Notes: generated by a model from the letters alone, not told the origin. DNA of 64,000 nucleotides from Accumulibacter sp. (GCF_023806625.1 NZ_JAMTDX010000083.1:1-64000), one strand, 5' to 3'. Shown: positions 26,430 through 35,334, numbered from the stretch's first letter. Translations and numbers: made by a program.

Positions 26430-27098
26430 TTGAAATCGACAATCATTACTACCCTGCTGGCCTCTATCGGCCTGTTCGCAGCGGCTGGCGCCGTGCGTGC
26501 CCAGACCGCTGGTGATCGCGTCTACGTGATCGACCAACGCGGTGAAGTCGTGCTAAGCGGCACCGGCCTGTGCTGGCGGACCGGTTTCTGGACTCCGGCT
26601 GCCGCGGCGAAGGATCCTGCCGGTTGCAAGTGCGACAAGGACCTCCTGCCGAAGGAAGTCTGCGAGCCACCAGTGGCCCAGGCTACCCCGCCGGTGGCCA
26701 AGCCTTCGGGTGACAAGATCACCATTGCCGCCGATGCGCTGTTCGACTTCGACAAGGCGACGCTGCGTCCGGAAGGCAAGAAGAGGCTCGACGAAGTCGC
26801 CGCCAAGTCCAAGGAAATCAAGCTCGAAGTGATCATTGCCGTGGGCCACACCGACCGCATCGGCTCCGACGCGTACAACCTGAAGCTGTCTGACCGCCGC
26901 GCGGCGTCGGTCAAGCAGTACCTGGTGAGCAAGGGCATCGATGCGAACCGCATCTACACCGAAGGCAAGGGCGAGAGGAATCCGGTCACCGGCGACAAGT
27001 GCAAGAACATGGGTCCCGAGACCGGCAAGAACAAGAAGCTGGTCGAGTGCCTGCAGCCCGACCGTCGCGTCGACATCGAACTCATCGGCACCAAGTAA
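26430..27098 (+). CDS. OmpA-family outer-membrane protein, copy 1
   Basis: This 222-residue protein starts at a TTG behind a strong GAGGAGGAA site. It has a Sec signal peptide (residues 1-24, cleavage after AVRAQ or nearby), a short N-terminal part with RVYVIDQRGEVV and GLCWRTGFWTP, a Pro/Ala linker, and a C-terminal OmpA peptidoglycan-binding domain (DALFDFDKATLRPEGKKRLD, VGHTDRIGSDAYNLKLSDRRA). It should tie the outer membrane to peptidoglycan; there is no eight-strand beta-barrel domain of the enterobacterial kind. From 26696 onward it is identical in DNA to copy 2. A terminator follows. Confidence 0.93.
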   Translation: MKSTIITTLLASIGLFAAAGAVRAQTAGDRVYVIDQRGEVVLSGTGLCWRTGFWTPAAAAKDPAGCKCDKDLLPKEVCEPPVAQATPPVAKPSGDKITIAADALFDFDKATLRPEGKKRLDEVAAKSKEIKLEVIIAVGHTDRIGSDAYNLKLSDRRAASVKQYLVSKGIDANRIYTEGKGERNPVTGDKCKNMGPETGKNKKLVECLQPDRRVDIELIGTK

Positions 27099-27144
27099 GC
27101 CCGGTGCGACACCCGAAAAACCCCGCTCCGGCGGGGTTTTTTTT
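26696..27144 (+). repeat. 449-bp direct repeat, copy A
   Basis: By eye, every base from 26696 to 27144 equals 28844-29292. The repeat covers the OmpA domain coding sequence, the stop, the following 20 bases and the terminator with its eight T residues. Upstream of 26696 the two genes diverge, with scattered differences. The two copies are in the same orientation, 2148 bases apart. Confidence 0.92.
27116..27144 (+). terminator. Rho-independent terminator after ompA copy 1
   Basis: The A-run at 27116-27120 precedes the stem CCCCGC-TCCG-GCGGGG (27121-27136) and eight T residues. It lies 18 bases after the ompA stop and only 24 bases before the next start codon. Confidence 0.93.
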
Positions 27145-27168
27145 AGGCCAGACTGATTCATCAGGGAC

Positions 27169-28485
27169 ATGACCCAGGCCGTCGACCTGATCATCGAGGC
27201 ACGCTGGACGGTTCCCGTCGATCCGCCAGGGCGGGTGCTCGAGAATCATGCGGTTGCGGTAGACGGGGGCAGGATCGTCGCGCTGGCACCGATCGCCGAA
27301 GTCGCCGGGCGCTTCATCGCGCGCAGCCGACAGAGGCTGACGCAGCACGTGCTGATTCCCGGTCTCGTCAATCTGCATACCCATGCAGCGATGACCCTCC
27401 TGCGTGGGCTCGCCGATGACCTGCCGCTGATGGAATGGTTGCAGCAGCACGTCTGGCCGGCTGAAGCGCAGCACGTTTCGGCACAATTCGTTCATGACGG
27501 CACGCGGATTGCCTGCGCGGAGATGCTTCGCGGGGGCATCACCTGTTTCAACGACATGTACTTCTTCCCTAAGGCTGCTGCCAGAGCGGCGCTTGCTTCG
27601 GGGATGCGGGCCGCGATCGGTCTGATCGTCGTCGATTTCCCGAGCAATTACGCGGCAGACCCGGACGACTACCTGGCCAAGGGGCTGGCGGTTCGCGACG
27701 AACTGCTCGACGAACCGCTCCTCGCTTTCTGTCTCGCGCCGCATGCTCCGTACACCGTTGGCCAGCGCAGTCTGAGCCGCGTTCTGACGCTCGCCGAGCA
27801 GATCGAACTGCCGATTCATCTGCATCTGCATGAGACCGTCCAGGAGATTGCCGACAGCATCCAGCGCTTCGGCGTGCGGCCGATCGAACGCCTGCGCCGG
27901 CTCGGCTTCCTGTCTCCGGGCCTGATTGCCGTGCACGCCGTGCACCTCGACGATTCCGAAATCGGTCTGCTTGCCGAACACGGCTGCTCCGTCGCGCACT
28001 GCCCGAGTTCCAATCTCAAGCTGGCCAGTGGTCTGGCACCGGTCACTGATCTGGCAGCGGCCGGAGTCAATCTCGGGCTCGGGACCGACGGGGCGGCCAG
28101 CAATAACCGGCTGGACCTGTTTCAGGAAATGCGCCTGGCCGCGCTGCTTGCCAAGCAGCAGGGTGGGCGTGCCGACGCGCTGAATGCCCATGCCGTGCTG
28201 CGCATGGCCACGCTCGGCGGTGCTCGAGCGCTCGGCCTGGATGAGAGTATCGGCTCGATCTCGCCGGGCAAATGGGCCGACCTCTGCGCCGTCAGGCTCG
28301 ACGACGTCTCGCTCGCGCCCTGTTACGATCCGGTTTCCCAACTCATCTATTCGGCAGGACGTGAGCATGTCTCGCATGTCTGGGTGGCGGGGTGCTTGCG
28401 CGTCGGAGACGGCCAACTCCTCGACCAGGACTCGGCCGCATTGATCAAACTGGCCCTCCTGTGGCAAAATAAAATTCGTCCGTAA
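27169..28485 (+). CDS. mtaD: Amidohydrolase, 5-methylthioadenosine/S-adenosylhomocysteine deaminase-like (TRZ/ATZ family)
   Basis: This 438-residue metal-dependent deaminase acts on MTA/SAH or a related purine or triazine compound. It has the metal-binding NLHTHAAM near residue 67, APHAPYTV, HLHLHET, VHAVHLDD and the catalytic GTDGAASNN, all in place. Length and motifs match the proteobacterial MtaD-like group found next to ubiG and gph. It starts 24 bases after a terminator, so its promoter must be very close or lie inside copy 1 of ompA. The precise substrate is not determined by sequence. Confidence 0.88.
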   Translation: MTQAVDLIIEARWTVPVDPPGRVLENHAVAVDGGRIVALAPIAEVAGRFIARSRQRLTQHVLIPGLVNLHTHAAMTLLRGLADDLPLMEWLQQHVWPAEAQHVSAQFVHDGTRIACAEMLRGGITCFNDMYFFPKAAARAALASGMRAAIGLIVVDFPSNYAADPDDYLAKGLAVRDELLDEPLLAFCLAPHAPYTVGQRSLSRVLTLAEQIELPIHLHLHETVQEIADSIQRFGVRPIERLRRLGFLSPGLIAVHAVHLDDSEIGLLAEHGCSVAHCPSSNLKLASGLAPVTDLAAAGVNLGLGTDGAASNNRLDLFQEMRLAALLAKQQGGRADALNAHAVLRMATLGGARALGLDESIGSISPGKWADLCAVRLDDVSLAPCYDPVSQLIYSAGREHVSHVWVAGCLRVGDGQLLDQDSAALIKLALLWQNKIRP

Positions 28486-28562
28486 TGAAGTCCGGTCGAC
28501 AACGAGGCACAACAGGCCATGCGGACATCTGCCGCAGGCTCCAACTAACGAGGGAAACACAG

Positions 28563-29246
28563 ATGAACAAGACTGCAAGAAACTCCATCATGGCCGTGCT
28601 CGCCGTTGCCGCTGTCGGCTTCGGCGCCTCGCTCGCCCAGGCCCAGACCTCGATTCCTCTCGATCGCGTCTATGTCATCGATCAGCGCGGTGAAGTCGTG
28701 ATCAGTGGTAACGGCTTGTGCTGGCGGACCGGTTTCTGGACTCCGGCTGCCGCGGCCAATGACCCGGCGGGCTGCAAGTGCGACAAGGATCTGCTGCCGA
28801 AGGAAGTCTGCGAGCCACCAGTGGCCAAGGCTACCCCGCCGGCGGCCAAGCCTTCGGGTGACAAGATCACCATTGCCGCCGATGCGCTGTTCGACTTCGA
28901 CAAGGCGACGCTGCGTCCGGAAGGCAAGAAGAGGCTCGACGAAGTCGCCGCCAAGTCCAAGGAAATCAAGCTCGAAGTGATCATTGCCGTGGGCCACACC
29001 GACCGCATCGGCTCCGACGCGTACAACCTGAAGCTGTCTGACCGCCGCGCGGCGTCGGTCAAGCAGTACCTGGTGAGCAAGGGCATCGATGCGAACCGCA
29101 TCTACACCGAAGGCAAGGGCGAGAGGAATCCGGTCACCGGCGACAAGTGCAAGAACATGGGTCCCGAGACCGGCAAGAACAAGAAGCTGGTCGAGTGCCT
29201 GCAGCCCGACCGTCGCGTCGACATCGAACTCATCGGCACCAAGTAA
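28563..29246 (+). CDS. OmpA-family outer-membrane protein, copy 2
   Basis: This 227-residue paralogue of the protein at 26430 has its own distinct signal peptide (MNKTARNSIMAVLAVAAVGF, cleaved after AQAQ) and the same architecture: RVYVIDQRGEVV, GLCWRTGFWTP, a linker and the OmpA domain with DRIGSDAYNLKLSDRRA. A GAGGGAAAC ribosome site precedes the ATG at 28563. The order ompA-ubiG-gph is common in betaproteobacteria, so this is likely the ancestral copy. The last 135 residues are identical to copy 1 and so is the DNA. A TAAAAT at 28470-28475 could be a -10 element. Confidence 0.93.
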   Translation: MNKTARNSIMAVLAVAAVGFGASLAQAQTSIPLDRVYVIDQRGEVVISGNGLCWRTGFWTPAAAANDPAGCKCDKDLLPKEVCEPPVAKATPPAAKPSGDKITIAADALFDFDKATLRPEGKKRLDEVAAKSKEIKLEVIIAVGHTDRIGSDAYNLKLSDRRAASVKQYLVSKGIDANRIYTEGKGERNPVTGDKCKNMGPETGKNKKLVECLQPDRRVDIELIGTK

Positions 29247-29292
29247 GCCCGGTGCGACACCCGAAAAACCCCGCTCCGGCGGGGTTTTTTTT
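28844..29292 (+). repeat. 449-bp direct repeat, copy B
   Basis: This is the partner of 26696-27144, identical by eye and including the terminator. Identity stops exactly at the end of the T-run: the next base differs (a versus g). Confidence 0.92.
29264..29292 (+). terminator. Rho-independent terminator after ompA copy 2
   Basis: A five-A run, then CCCCGC-TCCG-GCGGGG (29269-29284) and eight T residues, identical to the terminator of copy 1. It separates ompA from ubiG. Confidence 0.93.
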
Positions 29293-29458
29293 GCCCGCGC
29301 GGGCGAAGCGAGATGGCGGCGGGGATCCTCGGTCGGGCCTGAACGGCAAGAGCGGGGCGGCATTCATGCGTCTGCTCGGGTGACGAGAGGACGATGACCC
29401 ACATCCTGTGCCACGAAGCCGTAAAATGCGCACGATCGCCACGCCCTGCACCGATCCG

Positions 29459-30157
29459 ATGACCAACGCCGACCAGAGCGAACTCGACAAATTCAGCCAG
29501 CTGGCCCATCGCTGGTGGGACCCGAACAGCGACTTCAAGCCGCTGCACGATATCAATCCGCTGCGTCTCGCCTGGATCGACGGATGCTGTTCCCTGGCCG
29601 GACGGCGCGTGCTCGACGTCGGTTGCGGCGGGGGATTGCTATCCGAGGCGATGTCTGCTGCCGGGGCGACGGTGAGCGGAATCGACCTGTCGGACAGGGC
29701 GCTGAGCGTGGCTCGCCTCCACCTTCTGGAAAGCGGACGATCAGTCGACTACCGCAAGATTTCTGCGGAAGACCTGGCTGTGCGGGAAGCGGGAAGCTAC
29801 GACGTCGTCACCTGCATGGAACTGCTCGAGCATGTCCCTGATCCGCGAAGCATGGTTGGCGCGTGCGCTGCGCTGGTCAGGCCAGGAGGCGATGTCTTCT
29901 TTTCGACGATCAACCGCAATCCGAAGGCCTACCTGCTCGCGGTCATTGGCGCGGAGTACCTGCTCAGGATGTTGCCCAGGGGAACCCATGATTACTCGCG
30001 ATTCATTCGGCCGTCGGAGCTGGCGCGCTGGGCCAGGCAGGTCGGTCTCGATCCCCGTGAACTGCGCGGAATGAGCTACAACCCTCTCTCGGGCCGTTAT
30101 TCGCTGGTCGCCGATACGCAGGTCAATTTCCTTTTTCGCGCCGTCAGGAATGCCTGA
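29459..30157 (+). CDS. ubiG: Bifunctional 2-polyprenyl-6-hydroxyphenol methylase / 3-demethylubiquinol 3-O-methyltransferase
   Basis: UbiG performs both O-methylations of ubiquinone synthesis with SAM. The 232 residues show [28 protein letters not shown] motif [29 protein letters not shown] and [23 protein letters not shown], all typical. I chose the ATG at 29459 (MTNADQSEL), which gives the family length; an in-frame ATG at 29426 would add 11 residues. Its end overlaps gph by eight bases, so the two are co-translated. Confidence 0.95.
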   Translation: MTNADQSELDKFSQLAHRWWDPNSDFKPLHDINPLRLAWIDGCCSLAGRRVLDVGCGGGLLSEAMSAAGATVSGIDLSDRALSVARLHLLESGRSVDYRKISAEDLAVREAGSYDVVTCMELLEHVPDPRSMVGACAALVRPGGDVFFSTINRNPKAYLLAVIGAEYLLRMLPRGTHDYSRFIRPSELARWARQVGLDPRELRGMSYNPLSGRYSLVADTQVNFLFRAVRNA

Positions 30158-30803
30158 CGCGGTGCTCTTCGATCTGGACGGAACCTTTGCTGACACGGCT
30201 CCGGATCTGGCAGCAGCGCTGAACCGTCTGCGCTCGGACCTGGGCCTGACGGCCGTGGATTCCGCCCGGCTACGCCCATTCACTTCGCAGGGTGTTCGCG
30301 GCATGCTCCGGGCGGGACTCGAGATGTTTCCTGGGGATCCCCTCTATGCCGATTTTTACGAGCGTTTCCTGGTTTATTACAGTCAGGATCTGTGTGTCGA
30401 CACGATTGTCTTTCCGGGCATCGAGGAACTGCTCCGGCGCTTCGAAGCCGTCGGCTCACCCTGGGGAATCGTGACCAACAAGGCTCAGCGCTTCACCTTG
30501 CCGCTGCTCAGCCGGCTCGGTTACGCGAAACGCGCTGCCTGTGTGGTCAGTGGCGATTCGGCACGACGAGCGAAGCCGGCTCCGCACCCGATGCAACTGG
30601 CCTGCAGGCTGATCGGCAGGGATCCCGAACAATGCCTGTATGTTGGCGACGACCTGCGCGACATCCAGGCGGGCCGGGCGGTCGGGATGGTCACCGTCGC
30701 AGTGCGCTACGGTTACCTCGGCGACGGCGAGCCGATCGAGTCCTGGGGGGCCGACCACGTGGTCGACGATGCTGGCGAGATCGCTGTCCTGGCGGGCATG
30801 TAA
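30150..30803 (+). CDS. gph: Phosphoglycolate phosphatase (HAD family)
   Basis: This 217-residue HAD hydrolase clears 2-phosphoglycolate or similar metabolites. It contains motif [15 protein letters not shown] with the catalytic aspartates, motif II-like IVTNK, the motif III lysine in [10 protein letters not shown], and motif [19 protein letters not shown]. It overlaps ubiG by eight bases. The ubiG-gph pair is common in proteobacteria; some homologues have been reassigned as N-acetylmuramate 6-phosphate phosphatases (MupP), which remains an alternative here. Confidence 0.92.
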   Translation: MPDAVLFDLDGTFADTAPDLAAALNRLRSDLGLTAVDSARLRPFTSQGVRGMLRAGLEMFPGDPLYADFYERFLVYYSQDLCVDTIVFPGIEELLRRFEAVGSPWGIVTNKAQRFTLPLLSRLGYAKRAACVVSGDSARRAKPAPHPMQLACRLIGRDPEQCLYVGDDLRDIQAGRAVGMVTVAVRYGYLGDGEPIESWGADHVVDDAGEIAVLAGM

Positions 30804-30806
30804 CGG

Positions 30807-31196
30807 ATGCGGGCGTCAGAAGTGCCGGGAACGGCGCTGATCCTTTTTGCGCACGGCGCACGCGACCCTGAATGGGTGGAGCCCATTCGCCGCGTTCGCG
30901 CGACGCTTGCTGCTCGCGCTCCGGAAGTTCGTGTCGAACTCGCCTTCCTCGAATTCATCGCCCCGAACCTGCGCGATTGTGCGGAATTCCTGGTCGCGGG
31001 AGGCGTCGAGCGCATTCTCGTCCTGCCGATGTTCATCGCCCGGGGTGGGCATCTCAAGCGCGATATCCCACGACTCATCGAGGATCTCCGGGCGCGCCAT
31101 CCGCAGGTGAGCTTCGAACTCGCTCCAGCGATTGGCGAGGTCGAGTCGGTTATCCAGGCAATGGCCAGTTACGCCCTGGCATTGGCCACGCGGTGA
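30807..31196 (+). CDS. CbiX-like sirohydrochlorin cobaltochelatase family protein
   Basis: This 129-residue single-domain chelatase-fold protein is the size of archaeal CbiXS. It has the metal-binding FAHGARDPEWVEP with its histidine near residue 16, a middle strand VELAFLEF, and a second histidine in MFIARGGHLKRDIP. Proteins of this type insert Co2+ or Ni2+/Fe2+ into sirohydrochlorin. No cobalamin or siroheme genes are near, so its tetrapyrrole and metal are uncertain. It begins three bases after gph. Confidence 0.85.
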   Translation: MRASEVPGTALILFAHGARDPEWVEPIRRVRATLAARAPEVRVELAFLEFIAPNLRDCAEFLVAGGVERILVLPMFIARGGHLKRDIPRLIEDLRARHPQVSFELAPAIGEVESVIQAMASYALALATR

Positions 31197-31262
31197 CCCG
31201 CGGCGTGACGAGGGCCGTTCCCAAAGGCGGCGGAGCGGCTACGGTGCCAGCAATGGCCGTCT

Positions 31263-31985
31263 ATGGGTTCAGGTAGCTACGGCATGGGTGACTACTCATG
31301 CTCACCGATCGGCTACATGGCGACGCCGTTCCGCGACCGCTTTGGTATCCCCCGGCAGCCACGACTGGCACCGCACGCCCACGGTGAACTGCGCCTCTTG
31401 CGACCCTATGACCGACCCGAGGCCGTGCGCGGGCTCGAGGGCTTCTCGCACGTCTGGCTGAGCTTCGTATTCCATCAGACCGGCGCCTGGTGGAGCCCGA
31501 CGGTTCGTCCGCCGCGGCTTGGCGGAAATCGGCGCGTGGGCGTGTTCGCCAGTCGCAGTCCTTTTCGGCCCAATCGTCTGGGCCTTTCCCTGGTCGAGTT
31601 GCTCGGCGTCGACACCCGCGATGGCGTTCGCCTGACTTTCGGGGGAGTCGATCTGCTCGACGGAACTCCGGTGCTCGACATCAAGCCTTACCTGCCGTCG
31701 ATCGAGAGCGAGCCGGCTGCACGCAGTGGCTTCGCCGATCGCGCACCGCCGCAGTTGGCCGTCGAGCTGAGCGCGGCCGCGGCTCGCCAACTGTCGCAGT
31801 ACCAGTCGAACTGGCCAGATCTTGCGCCGCTGCTTGCCGAGGTGCTGGCCCAGGATCCACGGCCCGCGTATGCCGACGATCCGTGTCGGTCCTATGGCTT
31901 TCGTCTCTTCGACCTGGAGATCAGATGGCGCTGCTCCGGTGGCACGGCCATCGTCGAACAAATCTTCGAGGTGCACGGCGTTTGA
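31263..31985 (+). CDS. trmO: tRNA (N6-threonylcarbamoyladenosine37-N6)-methyltransferase
   Basis: TrmO methylates t6A37 of threonine tRNAs with SAM. The 240-residue protein has the VirR/TsaA beta-barrel features PIGYMATPFRDRFGIPRQP, GLEGFSHVWLSFVFHQT, and the family signature RRVGVFASRSPFRPNRLGLS, followed by DGTPVLDIKPYLP. An internal ATG (MGDYSCSPIGY) 7 codons downstream is an alternative start. It is 66 bases from the CbiX-like gene on the same strand. Confidence 0.92.
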   Translation: MGSGSYGMGDYSCSPIGYMATPFRDRFGIPRQPRLAPHAHGELRLLRPYDRPEAVRGLEGFSHVWLSFVFHQTGAWWSPTVRPPRLGGNRRVGVFASRSPFRPNRLGLSLVELLGVDTRDGVRLTFGGVDLLDGTPVLDIKPYLPSIESEPAARSGFADRAPPQLAVELSAAAARQLSQYQSNWPDLAPLLAEVLAQDPRPAYADDPCRSYGFRLFDLEIRWRCSGGTAIVEQIFEVHGV

Positions 31986-32175
31986 TCGCCCGGTCGTGCC
32001 CGGCTTCTTCGGGCTGGTTGACCGACCGCCCTGTCGGCGTGGATCGTCCCTGTTGCGTTAAGATGAAAATCGAGTGAGCGGCGCGGATCCTTGTGGCTGC
32101 GCAGCGCTGGCGCGTCGTCTGCGCCGGCAGACCAACCTTCTGGTGGCCCAATCTCGTCAGCTGGAGATCATCGTG

Positions 32176-32643
32176 ATGAAATGGACCTGCAGTGCGCTTG
32201 TGCTGCTCGTCGCCGGTCTGGCCCAGCCGGCGCTCAGTGAGGCAGGCGGTGGCTATGTCGCCGGGTCGGTGGTCGTGGGTGCGCCGGGTCCGCCACCCGG
32301 GCCGCCGCGCGCAGGGTATTATGGGCCGCGCGGATACTACGGGCCACGCGGCGGATACTACGGGCCGGGCGTTGGCGTGTACCTGGGAGGGCCATGGGTA
32401 TGGCCCTGGGTCTGGGGCCCCCCGGCGTACTATCCGCCAACGGTCGTCTATCCTCCGGTCGTGACTGTCCCGCCACCCGTCGTCTACATAGAGAAAGGGA
32501 CCGGTAGCCCCTCGACGATCCCCGAAGGTGGTAGTGGTCTCGAACCGGGCTACTGGTACTACTGTCGCGAGCGCGGGGCGTATTACCCGGCCGTCCTGCA
32601 GTGCCCGGGGCCGTGGGAGAAGGTTCCGCCGCTCAAGGATTAG
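32176..32643 (+). CDS. Exported Gly/Tyr/Pro-rich low-complexity protein
   Basis: This 155-residue protein has a signal peptide (residues 1-24, MKWTCSALVLLVAGLAQPAL then SEAGG). Next come tandem YYGPRG repeats (GYYGPRG three times with variations, near residues 52-75), a Trp/Pro block (PWVWPWVWGPP), a YPP-rich stretch, and a C-terminal domain EPGYWYYCRERGAYYPAV-LQCPGPW with two cysteines. The C-terminal module recurs in many proteobacterial surface proteins of unknown role. The ATG at 32176 is preferred over 32074 because the signal peptide starts there. It converges with pdxH. Confidence 0.8.
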   Translation: MKWTCSALVLLVAGLAQPALSEAGGGYVAGSVVVGAPGPPPGPPRAGYYGPRGYYGPRGGYYGPGVGVYLGGPWVWPWVWGPPAYYPPTVVYPPVVTVPPPVVYIEKGTGSPSTIPEGGSGLEPGYWYYCRERGAYYPAVLQCPGPWEKVPPLKD

Positions 32644-32671
32644 GCGAGGGCAGCCTGGACTCGGGTGGCGG

Positions 32672-32691
32672 CCGCAGCGGAATCGCTGCGG
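32672..32691. terminator. Hairpin between convergent exported-protein and pdxH genes
   Basis: A perfect 8-bp stem CCGCAGCG / CGCTGCGG with a GAAT loop lies in the 52-base gap between two convergent stops. It has no T-run; it could work as a bidirectional RNA end-stabilising hairpin. Confidence 0.45.
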
Positions 32692-32695
32692 AGAG

Positions 32696-33334
32696 TCAGG
32701 GAGCGAGACGTTCGCGTATCCATCGCTGGCTGTCGTCGAGCCGATAGCGCAGGCGGTCGTGCAGACGGCTTTTCCGACCTTGCCAGAATTCCCAGGTATC
32801 CGGCTGCAGGCGGTAGCCACCCCAGTGCGGCGGTCGCGGCGGCTGGAGGAGGAACTTCGCGCTGAAGCGAGCCGCGTTGCTGATCAGCACGCCGCGGCTG
32901 CCGATCACCTGGCTTTGCGGACTGGACCAGGCGCCAATCCTCGAATCGAGGGGGCGTGTGGCGAAGTAGGCGTCGCTCTCGGCCTCGCTGACCTTTTCGA
33001 CCCGGCCCTCGATGCGCACCACACGCTCGAGTTCGACCCAGTGAAACTGCAGCGCTGCCCACGGGTTGCCCGTCAGCTCGCGGCCCTTGCGGCTTTCGTA
33101 GTTGGTAAACCAGGTGATTCCCCGTTCATCATACCCCTTGATCAACACGACTCTCGTCGAAGGGCGTTGATTGCTGCCGACGGTGGCCAGGGTCATCGCA
33201 TTCGGCTCGGGGACGCGCGCGCTGATCGCTTCGTTGAGCCACCGGGTGAACTGTCTGAGCGGGTCAATGTCTGCCGATTCCTCGCTGAGTTCGGCGCGCT
33301 CGTAACTTTTTCGCAGATCGGAGAGTCGGGTCAT
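32696..33334 (-). CDS. pdxH: Pyridoxamine/pyridoxine 5'-phosphate oxidase
   Basis: PdxH is an FMN enzyme that oxidises PNP or PMP to pyridoxal phosphate. The 212 residues have the family blocks [42 protein letters not shown], the PLP-binding [19 protein letters not shown] and the C-terminal [17 protein letters not shown]. The length is normal. It lies 12 bases downstream of the M61 peptidase gene on the same strand and is probably co-transcribed with it. Confidence 0.96.
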   Translation of the reverse strand: MTRLSDLRKSYERAELSEESADIDPLRQFTRWLNEAISARVPEPNAMTLATVGSNQRPSTRVVLIKGYDERGITWFTNYESRKGRELTGNPWAALQFHWVELERVVRIEGRVEKVSEAESDAYFATRPLDSRIGAWSSPQSQVIGSRGVLISNAARFSAKFLLQPPRPPHWGGYRLQPDTWEFWQGRKSRLHDRLRYRLDDSQRWIRERLAP

Positions 33335-33346
33335 GCTGATCGTCGA

Positions 33347-35149
33347 TCAATCGGGGGAGGGGCAATCCGTCCCGTATAGCCAGCCCCGCCGCAAGGGGTT
33401 GCTCTTCGTCGCGATCATCAGTCTGTGACAGTCACGAGGTGGTGCAGCGAGCCTGACCGTAAAGTCCATGAGTTCGTCACGGCGGAAAACGTGGACAGTA
33501 AACTCATCTCCTGCCCGGTGTCGACCGAGCAGTCGTTCGAGACTGGCGGGCGTGACACGCAAGCCGTTGACCGCCACGAGGAGGTCATTCGCCGACAGGC
33601 CGGCAGACTGGGCAGCACCACCATCGTAGACCGTCGTCAGTCGAAGCTCGTTGCCTTCGCTCGCGGTGCGTATGCCCAGTGAAGGCGCCCTCGACGAAGG
33701 ACTGCGCTTGAGGCGTATGCCGAAGGGCCTGAGCAGGCGAGCCAGGTCGATGTCGCTTGTCCCGTGCACCGCATCGGCAAAGAAAGCTTCGAGATCGAGG
33801 CCGGAAAGCTCTTCGGCGATCAGGCGGATGTCGTCGTCGCCGACGCCACGCATGTCTTCCGGTGCGCCGTGGCGTAGCCAGAGAGCACGCATCACGTCGT
33901 CGAGCGAGACACGCCCCGCTGTCCCGGCACGCAAGGTGAGGTCCAGTGCCAGAGCGACCAGAGCGCCCTTGGCGTAGTAGCTGACCGACGTGTTCGGAGT
34001 ATTCTCGTCGGGACGGTAAAACTTCGTCCAGGCGTCGAAACTGGCTTCGGCGAGGGTCTGTCGCTGCCGGCCGGGTTCGCGGTGAACCCTGTCGATCGTT
34101 CTGGCCAGCCCGCTGAGCCACTCTTTCGCGGGGATCAGGCCGCAGCGCAACAACGCGAGTTCGTCGTAATAGGAGGTGAAGCCCTCGAATGCCCAGAGCA
34201 GGCTGGTGTAGTTCTCCACATCGAGGTTGTAGCTGGCGAAGGCTTGAGGTCTGATCCGCTTGACGTTCCAGGTGTGGAAGTACTCGTGGCTGCACAGACC
34301 GAGGAAGCCGCGGTAGCGTTCCGGCAAGCCGCGCATGCCGAGGTAAGGCAGGTCGTCGCGCGCGCAGATCAGGGCGGACGATGCGCGATGCTCGAGCCCG
34401 CCGTACGCGTCTCCTACGGCAGTGACCAGGAACAGGTAGCGGGACATCGGAGCCGGTTCCCCGAAGAAGCGTATCTGCCATTCGCAGAGACGCCTCAGAT
34501 CGGCGGTCAGACGTTCAACGTCGCAGTCGTGGCGCCCGGTGATCGCGACCTCGTGGACGACGCCACAGGTCGGAAAGCCGGCCAGGGTGAACGTGCCCAT
34601 CTCGACGGGATGGTCGATGAGTTCTTCGTAGTCGGCTGCGCGGTAGAGACCGAAACCATTCTGCCTCGCTGCTCCACTTTCACCATCGGCGGGAGGAAGG
34701 GTCGTCGCTACCCGCCAGTTCTCGTATTCCTTGCCCACAGGTCTGCGGAGATCGACCAGGCAGGCTGAGCCCTCGCGGCCGACAACGCGGAGGAACACGC
34801 TCGTCCCGTTGAAGAACGCGTGCGTCGGATCGACGTGTGCCCCGCGTACCGACAGATCTGCGGCATAGACCTCGGAGACCACGCTCAACGCGGCACCGCT
34901 GGCCAGCGGCGGAGCTTGCCAGGTGTGCTTGTCGATCTTGACCAGCGGTACATGTTTACCCGCGCATTCCGCACGGATGCTCACGATGTGTCGGGCGAAG
35001 TCACGGATCAGATAACTGCCCGGAATCCATGCCGGGAGAGCAAAGCGCTGCCCAGCCTCGTCCGGGTTGTCGACGGTGCATCGGACTTCGAGCCGGTGGG
35101 CTGCGAGCTTGCTGGGGACGATGCGGTAACGGACGCTGGCGGACTTCAT
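33347..35149 (-). CDS. M61-family metallopeptidase with C-terminal PDZ domain
   Basis: This 600-residue gluzincin is a glycyl-aminopeptidase-like enzyme. An N-terminal beta-rich domain (PAWIPGSYLIRDFARHI) precedes the catalytic domain with the zinc motif SHEYFHTWNVKRIRP, in which HEYFH supplies two histidines, and a distal glutamate in AFEGFTSYYDEL. A PDZ domain ends the chain (GGAAQSAGLSANDLLVAVNGLRV). No signal peptide is evident. The ATG at 35149 is favoured over the longer frame to 35188. A 272-base divergent spacer separates it from the glutamate transporter. Confidence 0.92.
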   Translation of the reverse strand: MKSASVRYRIVPSKLAAHRLEVRCTVDNPDEAGQRFALPAWIPGSYLIRDFARHIVSIRAECAGKHVPLVKIDKHTWQAPPLASGAALSVVSEVYAADLSVRGAHVDPTHAFFNGTSVFLRVVGREGSACLVDLRRPVGKEYENWRVATTLPPADGESGAARQNGFGLYRAADYEELIDHPVEMGTFTLAGFPTCGVVHEVAITGRHDCDVERLTADLRRLCEWQIRFFGEPAPMSRYLFLVTAVGDAYGGLEHRASSALICARDDLPYLGMRGLPERYRGFLGLCSHEYFHTWNVKRIRPQAFASYNLDVENYTSLLWAFEGFTSYYDELALLRCGLIPAKEWLSGLARTIDRVHREPGRQRQTLAEASFDAWTKFYRPDENTPNTSVSYYAKGALVALALDLTLRAGTAGRVSLDDVMRALWLRHGAPEDMRGVGDDDIRLIAEELSGLDLEAFFADAVHGTSDIDLARLLRPFGIRLKRSPSSRAPSLGIRTASEGNELRLTTVYDGGAAQSAGLSANDLLVAVNGLRVTPASLERLLGRHRAGDEFTVHVFRRDELMDFTVRLAAPPRDCHRLMIATKSNPLRRGWLYGTDCPSPD

Positions 35150-35214
35150 CAGGCACGCGGCTACGTGGTGTTGGCGGCAGATGCGCATTCTACGACCTCG
35201 GCAGGGCGCGGTGC

Positions 35215-35256
35215 CGGGTCGTCACCCGGCGCCGGCGGGCGACGGGTGACGACCCG
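35215..35256. repeat. 13-bp inverted repeat with 16-base loop in divergent spacer
   Basis: CGGGTCGTCACCC (35215-35227) and GGGTGACGACCCG (35244-35256) form a perfect palindromic pair around a GC-rich loop. It lies 66 bases upstream of the M61 start and 166 bases upstream of the gltI start. It could be an operator for a dimeric regulator or a REP-like palindrome. Confidence 0.75.
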
Positions 35257-35334
35257 CGCCTCGCGCGGTGGGTCATCGACTAGGCAAGCCAGACCGATCG
35301 GTGGTGCAATGTCCCGAGTCGAGTCGGGGATTGC

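Noticed and set aside
28441-28475. TTGATC...TAAAAT promoter for ompA copy 2
   Set aside because: The spacer is 23 bases, too long for a sigma-70 promoter.
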